Source of the DNA: Procambarus clarkii
Taxonomy: Eukaryota; Arthropoda; Malacostraca; Decapoda; Cambaridae
Length of the DNA: 64,000 nucleotides
NCBI RefSeq assembly: GCF_040958095.1
Contig: NC_091173.1
Location: 16,598,530 to 16,662,529, forward strand
Direction of reading: 5' to 3'
A program made the translations under genes and the position numbers. Shown in pieces: positions 30,521-43,014 of this stretch (position 1 is its first letter; each line of letters opens with the position of its first letter). The notes beneath the pieces were generated by a model. That model saw nothing but the letters and a program-made list of their open reading frames with translations, did no database searches and was not told the origin of the DNA.

Positions 30521-31110
30521 TGTATCACAAAATATGTAGAACATGGTTACACATAAATATTTGTGTTGCTAATATGCGCACAATATTATATTCTTTGAAC
30601 AATAAAAGGTACAGTTTTTGCTGTTATTACACTATATTCAAATGTCATGTAGACTACATGTTTATTCACTGTTTGGAACCATTAAGAAGTCCTGGTGGGA
30701 ATGGTAATCTCGTAACTACGATCCAAGGTCAGCCTAGCACCACACACGTCTTGCACCAAGTTGTAAGTACACGCATTGAACATATTGAATTTTCTTTCTA
30801 TATTTATTGATATTGCGTCTTCAAGTACAATGATGCATTGGGCTGTAAGTAATGTTATTTGTATCACAGAACTTGAGAACATATAGATATACACACACAT
30901 TTGTCACTAATATGCACACAATATTCTTTGAACAATAAAACATAGTTTTAATGTTATTACTCTATACACACATGACATATATATGTCTGTCTACATTTTT
31001 ATGCACCATAATGAACCAGTAAGCAGATCTGGTGGGTGTGGAATGAAATTGAAGCACAACATGGGAGATGATCAGCAGACAACGCCAACAGATGATGGCA
31101 CCTGACACAG
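30521..31110. repeat. Two-copy tandem duplication, period about 345 bp
   Basis: TTGTATCACARAA, AATATGCRCACAATATT, CTTTGAACAATAAAA and GTTATTACWCTAT recur in the same order about 345 bp apart (from 30521 and from 30865). The copies are clearly diverged. Confidence 0.7.
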
Positions 31111-31534
31111 CAAAATACCTCCAGTATACTACGCACATCCCTATTACTGTATTACTATGCAATACTGCTGTTGTTATTATCAGATTCCTGTCACTAAATC
31201 ATGAATATGAATAATTTCCACAAGCTTATTTCTAAAGGAACACGACGTCACATTCGATTATCCATAGAGGCATGAAACTATAGATGTGTGCTGTGAATGT
31301 CTGCCTCCTGCTGTGAGCATCATAACTACAGTACCATTGTATTTCTAATATTTAAATCTTGTACATAGTCTCTGTCAAAGTCAGGATCGTCTATGACACT
31401 ATCAACAGAAAAGAATTAATTATTTCATCCATATTAAGTGATGCTGTGGGCACAAGCTGCATGGTAGGGTTGTGAGCTGCAGCACACATTAAACACAGAA
31501 ATCACAATGTAAATTTTGTGAGAAATCTTTAAAG

Positions 31535-32170
31535 AATTCTGATAGAGAGATCTTGGGGTGGTTCTAGACAGAAAACTATCACCTGAGGACCACATAAAAA
31601 ACTGTGTGAGGAGCCTGTGCTACACTTTCTAACTTCAGAATTGCTTTTAAATACATGGATGGCAAAATACTAAAAAAATTGTTCACAATCTCTATTAGAC
31701 CAAAGCTGGAATATGGAGTGTTTGTATGGTGCCCATATCTTAAGAAGCACATCAGCAAACTGGAAAAGGTGCAAAGACATGCCACAAAGTGGCTCCCAGA
31801 ACTGAAGGACAAGAGCTACAAGGAGAGGTTAGAGGCATTAAATATCCCAAACTAGAAGATAGAAGAAAAAGAGGCGATATGATAACTACATACAAAATAG
31901 TAACAGGAATCATTAAAATTGATAGGGAAGAATTCCTAAGACCTGAAACTCAAAGAACAAGAGGTCACAGATTTAAACTAATGAAACAAAGTTGCTGGAG
32001 AACTATAAGAAAATTCTCTTTCGCAAAGTGGTAGACGGTTGGAACAAGTTAGGTGAAGTGGTGGTAGAGGCCAAAACCCGTCGATAATTTCAAAGCATTA
32101 TATGACAGAGTGCTGGGAAGAAGGGACACCACAAGCATAGCTCTCATCCCATAACTGCACTTAGGTAGCA
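31535..32170 (+). mobile_element. LINE 3' end fragment, plus strand
   Basis: Encodes TISIRPKLEYGVFVWCPYLK, KHISKLEKVQRHATKWLPEL and YKIVTGIIKIDREEFLRPE over two frames, then the family 3' end CTCATCCCATAACTGCACTTAGGTAG. It is the same family as 28935-29830 in the opposite orientation. Confidence 0.82.
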
Positions 32171-34920
32171 CACATTGTACTACCTGTAATTACCTATGTG
32201 ATAGGTACACAGGTAACATAATGTGCTACCTATGGTTGCCCCTCTCAATAATGAGACCCTGGAGGGGTGCCCAGGATTTTTTTTTCCAAGATGGCATCTT
32301 TTTACTGGAGGCCTGAGGAAGCAAATGTGATCCCTGTGTATGTGCACTTTGAAATCTTACACTGTATTCTAAATCATCCCTGTATAACTCGAGCAGTATA
32401 GTTAGATATGGCACGATTATCCCTGTATGACTTGCTTGACTAAATTACTGTTAGGCGAAATGACTGACTGCATCAGAAATACTGTGTGTCTTTAACCTCC
32501 ATTGAGGATGAACTGTCTGTTTTACACTTGTATTCTGCCTTACAGGGGATAATTATTCATAGTGACACAACTTAGTGGTTATGGTAAGACTAAAACACAA
32601 TTTTGCAACTAAAAAGATTTTAAAATTATATTTCATCCAGGTGCTGAAAATAAGTGTGTCATCCAATAACAGGCACTTACTGAGTTTCATAAATCACTGA
32701 ACAAAGCCAACAAAAACTTGCAGTGTGGATAATTGGGATCCTGTACGGTCTGTGTGAATATTTATTACACTCTAAAGTTTAACCTATTCTTATGTATAAT
32801 TTTAGGACTATAATTATTTGAAATAAAAGATTTACTTCTGCTGGGAATACACTCAGGGAAACAATAAATCACTGAAATGTACTAAAATAGTGGCGGTTTT
32901 CCTGTAACTCTTGGACACCTGGAGTAGACAGTATTTGTAGTTTTTTTTTATATATATATAAAAGGGGTGTGCACAACCTTTAAATAGGCTTTATAGGCCA
33001 ATATTACATGGTGAATTATTTAACAAACAAGGTCATTTAGAATTGCTAAAATGCCTGCAACCACAGATCTGACTAGATATCATTTGATAATAAGGTAGAA
33101 AAAGATGATGAGCATGGAGAGCCACTTTGCAATGTATTGTAGAGTTGTATAGGTCGAATGACTTTGTAACTTAACCAAGTGATATCTGAAAATTTAAGTC
33201 AAAATTTATCTTGAAAGAAGATAAGAGAAAGATCATATAATGTATAATATTTTGATACTCACTTCTTTTGAAAATGTTTTCCTTTAGACGGTGTGTTTTG
33301 TGTGTTGCTTCAGTTCCTGTATCCTTTTAGTTGGGAAAGTATAAAAAAATTTTTTAAAGCTGTCACATATTCAGGCAGACTATTTTAGTTTTTACATGTT
33401 TAAATATTTTTAGCTTTTAAATTTTTAATTGAATGAATGATCACCAGTTGTAACAAAGTTTAAGTTGACTATATATAGAGTACAGTACTATTTTTAAGTG
33501 TGATAAGTTGCATTGCTTTTATCAACATTTAAGCAGTTTCTTAAATTCTATTGCTCATAATTTGTTCCCTTCCAAATTCAGTAATAAGAATTAGCATTTC
33601 AATCTCATTACATTGCACTGTATTTTTAATGGTGCCTTATTATTGTACTGTGCACACATAGCAGTACAATATTATGGTACCTCTTATCACTATGTTCACA
33701 CTTATGTATGTTTTCTTTTATTGAGGTTTATTATAAAATATTTTGCATACCATCATTTGCTTCATTGCAGGGTATCACTTTTATAATAAAAGTTTGTTTC
33801 GAAGATCCCTCAACACTAATACAGTACAGTGTATGTTTATACCATTAAATGAAATAGTTTGGCAGTGATTAGATAGTAATAGTGGGAGGAAAAAAGCCCC
33901 CCCACCCCCCAAGGAATTAAGCTGTATTAAGTTCAGTTTGAATGCTAATGCCATATAGTATTGATCTTTCATATTTGGCAATATTATAACTTGTCTGCTA
34001 AGAATGACTGTGTGAAATATTAAGAGACAGAAAATAAGCATAAATTATGAACTTTGAACTTGCATTTTGAAGCATAATTAGGTTTTTGCACACAAGATAT
34101 TCTAGCAGTATACCAGGCATAGGTGCTCTCTGGCTGCTGGCCTGATATAGTTTCTGCTTGTAAATATTTAATTGAATTGAATTTACCTGTGTGCCACCTT
34201 CTCAAATGTCCTCGATGGAGACAGGAGGCTGGAGCTTGTGAAAGGTGCCCCAGTGTTCACGAGAACATTTTTAGCTTTTATTCTGAACAGTACAGTATAT
34301 CTTACAAGAATTAAGTAAGTTATAATACTTCCTGGAAATAAATATTGTAACTTTTAATATTGATTTTACATTGGAAAAGTTAAATTTTCTTTGACATGTA
34401 TAGAATTATACTATATAGTCATTCTGGCTAAGCTCTTTTTTTATGCTGAATACTTTGTTAATATTTAATACTTCATTATAGCTAAATAAAATTAAAAAAA
34501 CACTGTGGAGGGTGAATCAACTGCCTATTCTTACGGTTTGACAAGCATTCTATCATCTAGTGCAGTGTGGTGATCACCATAAGCTGATTTAAATGACATG
34601 TCATTGTTTGAATATATCCTTCAAGATTTCACATAAATGATCTACTAACTGTGTACTGTACATTCATGTTTGTGGAAGTATTAAAATGACATGCATGTAC
34701 TGTGTAGGTGGAACTAATCGAAAATAAATGATTATTTCCAGCCACGTGTATATGTAATAGCATTGTGAAAACATTTAAGGGTGGCAGGATAGAACTGAGA
34801 AGTGTGTAGGGTTATGTGTGAGCTATACTATGGTTAAATTAATTTTCTGTTCCTCTTAGGATAATATTTTATTTCTGATCCGGTTCATTTGGGAAAGTTG
34901 AAGGTGACAGGTCATGGTTA

Positions 34921-35006
34921 AATTACAGGACTGTAATGTGTATAAATTACAGGACTGTAATGTGTGTAAATTACAGGACTAATGTGTATAAATTACAGGA
35001 CTAATG
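34921..35006. repeat. Short tandem repeat, 21-24 bp unit
   Basis: About four copies of a unit starting AAATTACAGGACT. The first two include TGTAATGTGTR; the last two have lost three bases. Confidence 0.9.
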
Positions 35007-35869
35007 TAAAAAGTACATTAGACACCTATACAATTTGAAAATATTGAGGGAGAGTGTAATCATAAATTCTGTTAAAATAGGTAATGACTGAATATGGTAG
35101 ATCTCAAAATGTATTTTATATATTTTATGCACATTTCTTAAGTACACACATTTAGGTTTATGTATACAATACAGCAGATTGTGAATATGATAAGAAATAT
35201 AAATATTTTTGGAACCTCTTGGGTTTTCATATACTGTACTGTACTGTGTACAAATGCTTCACATTTTCATTATCCAGAAAGGGGATGTTGAATGATTTAT
35301 ATATTTATTAGATAAAATACTAGAACTAAAAATGCTGATTTCTTCTTTGTGCATTTTCAGCTGTGAAATGGATTTTTTTTTTTTTGTAGTGTAAATATTT
35401 ATTATGTGACACATCCCTCTAATATAATTTTCTTTAGACATTACTTTTATAAACTTTTTTAATACTAAAAGAAGCACACGTTATTAACTGACTTTGTCCC
35501 ATGGTAATAATAAGCTGGATGAAGCAGTGTACCATTAATTGTGTGCAGGTATTGTGGTTTAGGTAACCTAATTCTCAGAATCATTATTGATAATAACCTT
35601 AATCAGGAAGGCTTAATAGTTTTATAATTTTATTTTAATAAATATTCATGTTATTCTCAGTAGGATTACAATACAGTACTGTACTTAGAAAATGAAGTAC
35701 AGTAGTGGTAATTAAGACTAAGGCTGGAGTTGTTAAGCATACTGGTGCTAGCTTTATACCACGTGTTCAGTGTGGTGGGGTTTACGCATGAAACTGTCGT
35801 CCTAGGTTTTGTGCCTTGTAACTTGTTGATTTCTCTCAAAGTCTGATCTGTTGCTTGAAATGAAGAAAC

Positions 35870-35875
35870 AATAAA
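35870..35875 (+). terminator. Candidate poly(A) signal AATAAA
   Basis: AATAAAGTTC followed within 30 bases by a T/G-rich stretch. It could end an unusually long RALBP1 3' UTR or an unannotated non-coding transcript. Speculative. Confidence 0.25.
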
Positions 35876-38800
35876 GTTCTACATTCCATTAACTTTTGAG
35901 TGTTCTGATCCCGTTTTCATATTTTAGGGAGGTATTCATGTTATACATAATATACTGTATAAGAAATTCAACCCCTAAAATTTGGTCAATATTTATCTCT
36001 TAGGCCATTGCGGTCATAGTCATTTTCCAATTTTTTCTTTATTATTGCCAGGTGTTTGTACCAATGACATAAATATGGTTATAATACATCTGTGTGGATG
36101 CAAAACAAATAGTATTATAAAGACCTATGAGAAAATTGTACTATCGAGGTTATTGTGTATTGGGAACTGCTATCATCAAATCACAATTTGGATTGTCCAC
36201 CTTGGTGTGAATCCATGCCTGGACAACATTCATAGACTGAATTCCAACAGAGGAGTGAGGTGGTTGCAAAACACTTCCTCTCACAAAACTGTCAGCACTC
36301 TCATGTGGCATTGATTGACACAAATCCCACCACCCAGCTTAGTACAGCTTATGAAAACAGAAAAGACTTTCTTTTTGCATGTAATTGTATTCTATTTTTT
36401 TTCTCCACACAGGCAATGTGACAGTTTGGATGATAGCCCAAACATTGGCTACTCAATTATGTTGAGGGTTTAGAGATATTATCTTAAGTTATGGTAATAC
36501 ATACCAGTACCTCGATCAAACTGAGATAGTACTGTAGTAGGGTAGATTTTCCTTGTTTGTGTACATATTTGTGAATCGGTTTTGAATATTTAGAGGAAAC
36601 CAGTAGTTATGGATGCAGTTTTGTTCCTTACACATAATTTTCCACTATTGTAGGGTGAGGAAACATTAGCCAGAAGAAAAGTAAGGCAAGTAATATAATA
36701 CAGATGGGTTATAGATACAGTATTATTAATAAAATCTAAAAATGTTCACTTGCCCATTCATTACTGTATACTGTACATTTACTCACAGTACAACACACAT
36801 CATGGTAAAACAAGCACTACTACTCTCCAGCAGCGATGCACTTCTGCATAAGACCAAGTGTACATGTTCTTTATGAATTGTCACACTGTTCATTTAACTG
36901 CAAAAGCTGTATTTAAGATAAGCCCATTTATCATATAGCATATTCCTGTCACAAATTACTATCCAATATAATTATCCATATACAGTACTGTATAAAACAG
37001 AGAAATGGGTTACCTGTATATACAATATTTTCCAATGGCCATATTCATATTGGAATCGGAACTGGAAAATTTTATTAGCCAACTTGCACATTGAGCAATA
37101 GGTTGGCTCTTGGCTATCTAGTGAATAGGAAACTTGCCTCTTATTGCCCAAATTTTCGTGTACCAGTCAATCACACATCTTATATATCCAGGATGGCCAT
37201 AAATTGTTTGTGTTTAGTAACACTGCTTAGTTATTCACATTTAATGTAAATAAGCTAGCTAGTTTTTGTTTCCATGTCAACATTTTGAATAATTTATTTT
37301 ACAAGTACCTCACTTTTACCAGTAACTTGTATAGTGTTTAACTACTGTATACTAGATTAGGATTTTCTTTTGATAATCTTTTGCATGGAAATTAATTTGG
37401 GTGGGGATTTAATATCCTCTGTTGCTTAAGTATTTGTAAGATAACATTTTAGGTAACAACATGTAACATGTTGGATAACATGTTATTCTAGGAGAATAAC
37501 ATTTTATTATCACTTGAAAACATTTATTGGAATGAGGTCGAGAAATTACATATACGTATAAACTTTCATTTTTAAGACCAATTTCATATGCCTGGCACTG
37601 ATGCAAATAATTTTCCCTGGAAGCTAGTAAATATCTGTACAGTATTCAAAATTTTATTTTCAATGTTCAGAATTAATACAGAAATTTTAGATCATTTCAG
37701 AACAAGGGAAAATTTTTTTTCATGAGAGACATTTTGAATATTGAACACCCAATAGTTGTAGAAAAGCCTTCACTGCCTTCTTCAAAGATACAAATGCAAA
37801 CCTTAGTTCAAGAATACACAAACACTGATTCAATCACAAGAAGCACAAATATCTCTACTTTATGAAGGTAAGTAAATTACATGGGCTTGTATTACTATCA
37901 TCATGACTCAAAAGGCATCTAGCAAGTGAAACAAAATTTAGACAGCTATACTTGTGGACACATTTGCATCATTGTAAGTGATCAAGGTTATGGAGTGCAG
38001 ACATTAGTTTTGAAACCTATACTGAAATAGATTAAACCAAAACAATGAATGAGATAGTTATTTCATATAAATATCAAACAAATATACACAGAATTAATAT
38101 ACATATGGGGGAGTTTAAAATAGTTTGCCTTGCTGGCAAGATTAACATCACAGGTACAACTGCTTTTAATTATTACACTTGCAAAAGTATTATACTATGC
38201 TTTATGGTAATAATATTGCATATTTATACTACTAGAACAGTAATAAATGAGCACTGGAACATGCCATTTTTTTTATTGAAATCTATCACAAACAGCACCA
38301 AAGTTGTCACACTGCCACTTACAACAGCCTACAAAACAAATTTCAAAGTTCTACCAAAGCTGTACACACACAAATCCAGTCAAGAATCTTAAAAGCTAGA
38401 GTATTATATCAATAAAGGTGTAACATCAGTACAAACGTGCAAAATGTTTGATCTATCAAATTTGACTACAATCTCTTCACAACAGGAACATAATTGGCTA
38501 TGCTTCCATGGGCAATACCAACCTAATATGCTAAATCACAGGGGCACCTACTTGATCACTGAGGTAAAATAGTTAAGACTGCAAGACATCGAGGAATGCA
38601 ATCCAAGATTTTAACAGTAAAAGCCCCAAATTTCACAGCCCTGAAAATTAGAAGTGTACAGTTTTTGCACTTTAAATATCTTTAAATACATAGTACATGC
38701 AATATATTTTAAACTCCAGTGTTTTATACAACTTGTTGGGATTCAGCTGTCATGGCATATGTGGACCATGTACTTGTGGATGTGTTTGCAGTGCGATGTA

Positions 38801-40857
38801 AGTGCCTCATTTTACACACACCTTAAGACGAGACACAAACTATAAAATGCTCTTTGCATAAGTTCCTCAATTCGAGTAGGTTAAAAATAATTAACAAAAC
38901 TGGGTGTGTGTGTATGAAATATAATATTTAGCATCTAAAAGCTTAAATCAAACTTTGTACATACAAATAAAGCGATGATTCTTCATGGCTATTTCAAGCC
39001 CATAAACAGTGTTTCCCAAACATCTGTCTATCCATCTCCCAACCTTGTAATGTCAAATAATAATAAAATTACCCATATCCAAATATAGTGGCCAGCAATT
39101 AATTTGCAGAAATAATAACTTGTAGAAACTTTAATAGCCATAGAGAGGACTAACATTACTCATGTGATGGAGTATTCACCTAACATGTGAATATGGCATC
39201 TGGAGTTTATACCAAAAACTAAATTAAAAATGAAGTAACTTTTACATGTTTGCTTTTGAATATGCAAGTTGTTAAATTGCTCAAACTATCTGCACTGCAG
39301 CTATTTATAGACCTACTAAAAAAAATCTGGAAATGGGTAATGAATAAAATATAACAATGATACATAGGATGAAGTTTAACATTTTTAGATTCAAGATGGA
39401 TTAAAAGATGATTTGATAAGTTAAGATTTTGTCTGATTGGGTACTAGAGTCTATGATTAAAGATATGGTTCAACTTCATAGTTTGGTATTTGTACTACAT
39501 TTGAGGATAATAGATTCAATGGATAATGCTGATAACTCCACTTGACAAAAATATTTAAAGCTCAAACTAAATATTTACAAAAATGTTCATCAAGCATCCA
39601 GTTTTGACCTAAAGTTACTGCTTACAGCAATTTGTTTCACTGAAAATATATAATACTAATGTCCAGCATAAAAAAAAGAAGTGTGCCTTTTGAATCATTT
39701 GAAATTTTAAACACACATAGGAGGTTATCCCATTCTGATATGCAGTTTTGGGGATTCCACTGTATTGCTTTAATTCTAGATATTACGAACTGGTACAGTA
39801 GAAAGAAATTTCTAACCTTGCTGAATTATACAAATGTTGACCACATAAATACAAATTTTCCATGCTGAATGTGACTCCATCTGAATTGATCTTTTGAGAT
39901 ATATATAAACTAATCTACATTCCAGTGTTTACTTGTTATACAAAACAAATACTAATAATTGTTAATCTGTTTTGAAATTGCTGAAGGCAAAAGCTGAGCT
40001 TAATTTAAGCATTTATTATATCCCAGCCAACTATTAATCCCAACGAAGAATGTAAAATGCCAGTGCCACTGATATTTAACATTTATAATGTTGTATTTAA
40101 AAGATGTGAATTTCAGAGTACAGTAAAGTACATGATCATTAATGTGCCATTTTCATGGGAAAACTGATATTAAACAATGACTAATCTATTAAATGTGTTG
40201 AGGGGGTAACAAATCTGACTAAACAAACATTTTTGAGCACCCAACTAGATGAGCAAAATGGTTAATTACCTATATTATATGATTACAATACAGAAAATAG
40301 AAAACTCATTATTCAAATACTATTTCTTCTCTATAATAACAGTTTATTATAGATGGAATAGATGGTGAATGTAACTAACAAATACTTTATTGTACATGGT
40401 TACTGGTAAAAGTATGGTTTGGGGAAATAGCATGAGAGGGAGGGAGGGGGGTGGGTGGATGTTTGTTTTTGTGTGTGTGTGTGTGTGTGTGTGTTCCAAA
40501 CTGCTTTGCATTTTACACTTAGCTGGAATGTAAACAAGGATGGTGCACTTCTAGCCTCCTTTGTTTTGCAGTGTTGCGTAATGCACTCTGCACATCGTTT
40601 ATACATCTCTGTACTCCTGCTCAAATAGAAACTGATTCTTCAAAATATTAGTTGGAACAAACATTTACATTGCAAAAGATGGGTACACTGGGTGCACCAG
40701 ACATTTGTGTAATATATCCAGCTACCATTATTTGTTATTGGAATTCAGAGATTAGCATCAACAAAATAAATCTGAATACACTGAAATTGCTTATACCGTA
40801 CAGTACTATAAGGGGCATAATTAGCCGACCTCTCTTGGTGTTCAAGAGAACTTGATA

Positions 40858-41005
40858 AATGCTTCCAAAGAATACCCTGATCAACCAAGCTGTGATTTAT
40901 GTGTGTTGGGCTGTGAGCAGCTGCTTCCACCAGCCCGGTTGACCAGACCACCAACAAGGAGATCTGGTCTGAGACCAGGCTGTAGGGACATTAATCCCTA
41001 GAAAC
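40858..41005 (+). mobile_element. SINE body fragment
   Basis: Contains CCCTGATCAACCAAGCTGTG, AGCAGCTGCTTCCACCAGCC and GGTCTGAGACCAGGCTG. The last also occurs at 58393-58425 within the family-B related insertion. No tRNA-like head is left. Confidence 0.55.
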
Positions 41006-42858
41006 AACAACAGATAAGTATACTGTACATAACGATTCTTTTATAAATATGTATTGCTTTACATAATATTGCCTATTTGTTATTGTGTTAACATATTAAT
41101 AAATACTGTATATGCTGTATGCAATGCCAGATGGAACTAAAATGGGTTAGTTGCCAATAGTCCAATTGAGTGAGAGTAGACTGTGTACCGGGTAGAATCA
41201 CAGCCAACCATGCATTACCACACTACAACACAGCTATCCACAACTTCAAAAGGCTAGCTACAAAACTGTATCCAATATTATATATTATTTAAATTTTAAT
41301 ATCTGTACTCATTTGCTTATAATAAAACAGCTTAGATGGGTTGAAGCAGAGGAAATATTCCACAAATATGTTGAAGCTAATTATTTAATGACCAGAGCAG
41401 CAGGCTGCCATATTTACAATTATGAGCTTGCAGATTTGTAATTTACTTTTCTTTAATAGACACTAAACACATTCTCTTACGTTAGCTGATTTTCAGAGGC
41501 TTTGGCAACACATTTAAAACTATTGGTAGCTGACAATTTAGAGAATGTGAAACATTTCCAATTTAATTCACGAGTAAGAGAGGCTTAAATACATGTACTA
41601 TGCACAAAAATACTGGGTCACCCAATGCAACATAGCAAGGGTGAACACAGGTTAGTGGCACCACTGGTGGGATTCATGGAAAATGGGGTCACTGTATGGC
41701 ACACAAAATATCCACGCACATTACAGAGAGGGAACCGTTTTTAGCTGCTTATCTGATATATTATCCATACCATTGATGGCACTATAAGTTAGACTCCACA
41801 GTTAGCCAACTCAAGAATTATGCATGCTGCATTAAATAATTAATAAATAATTAATAATTAAAACAAATAATTAATTAATGCTGCTGTGATGAATTAAGCT
41901 CATCTGTTATTCATAATTAAGCACAGTAATTTTAAATTAAGGTATTTTAAATTTATTCAACTGATTTTATGAATCAAAATTTAATAAATTAATCATAGCT
42001 GAAAACTTAAAAACAGACTGAAATTTGTAACTGTGTTCTGTAAGAAATGTACACATTTGTTATGATAGTAAACAGAGATGTGTCAGAGTACAGATAGGTT
42101 AAAATTCCTCTACTCTGAGGTGGATAATGTAAAGTAACCTGAGATTTTACAAGGGCAGGGAATTTTATTAGTCTATGGGTTGAAGTGGTAAAGTCCAAGT
42201 ACTGTACTGATATGGGAAAGTGCTTAAGCTCGTTCAGAATATTCACACACAAGGATCTAGGATTCCTTAATAACTATCATAATGAGGTACAAGGTACAAG
42301 AAATTGTAAAGGAGGGTCAGGCAGTATTGAACCAAAATTTAAAAGAATTTTAAAAGACTTTCACTACAATGACAGCAAAACGAAATTACTGTATTGCCAA
42401 GTCTATAAAACTATACCAATAAATAAAAAGAAATGAAAACCCAATGATTAATTGGTACAAATGTATGCATTCATAAAAATGTATACAGTATAGTAATGGA
42501 ATTATTTAATTTTGATTTATAGCAAGTATTTTATACAATGTGCACGAGTTGATGTTCATCAAGTTATTCAATTGTCTTTGTGACAAAATATTCGTACTCT
42601 CCATCCTTTGTGAAACTGCTAAATGGAAATTTTAGTGACAATCCAAGTGTGTAGCATGCTCAACCCCATACAAGAAAATTGTAATGTCTTGATCAGCTTT
42701 ACTCTAAGCTTTTATCTGAAAGAGACCACACCTATCCATTACAGCTTAGCATTATGTTTTCTCAAGAAGGAACTGTAAATTTTCATATTAAAGTGTATAC
42801 GTTTTATATTTCATTACCTAAAATATAATTGCAAAGAAGCTTTGTAGCAAGTTATCTA

Positions 42859-42864
42859 TTTATT
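42859..42864 (-). terminator. MTG1: MTG1 poly(A) signal candidate
   Basis: On the minus strand AATAAA begins only two bases after the TAA stop codon. If used, the 3' UTR would be about 20-30 nt. A more distal signal is possible but was not chosen. Confidence 0.4.
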
Positions 42865-42866
42865 CC

Positions 42867-43014
42867 TTATATTTTTAAGTCTGACAAGTCATCAAGCATT
42901 ACTTTTCCAAACTCTCCCAATCTAAAGCCTCTGATAAATTTTGAAGCAGAAAGGATAATATCTGGAACTGTACGAACACCAGTGTGGTCACGAGTCTTCC
43001 TCACCCAGTTGTTT
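42867..43014 (-). CDS. MTG1: MTG1 exon 4 (C-terminus)
   Basis: TTTTCCAG acceptor. Encodes NNWVRKTRDHTGVRTVPDII then LSASKFIRGFRLGEFGKVML and DDLSDLKI, ending TAA. It matches the conserved C-terminal helix region that ends near LG..MLD in the human protein. Confidence 0.95.

Larger units (their letters stand above)
32171..42866. other. Large gene-free interval between RALBP1 and MTG1
   Basis: Over 10 kb of AT-rich DNA. No exon with acceptable splice sites or similarity was found on either strand. It contains frequent TACTGTACAGTA-type short palindromes, the tandem repeat at 34921-35006, a possible poly(A) signal at 35870-35875, a (GT)n at 40471-40494, a SINE-like body at 40858-41005 and an AATTAA-rich patch at 41835-41880. 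The open frames here are short and lack coding character. Confidence 0.55.

Noticed and set aside
35982-36314. 110-aa ORF as a novel gene
   Set aside because: No splice context, no recognisable domain, and a related non-coding segment recurs near 52560-52750, suggesting an old repeat.
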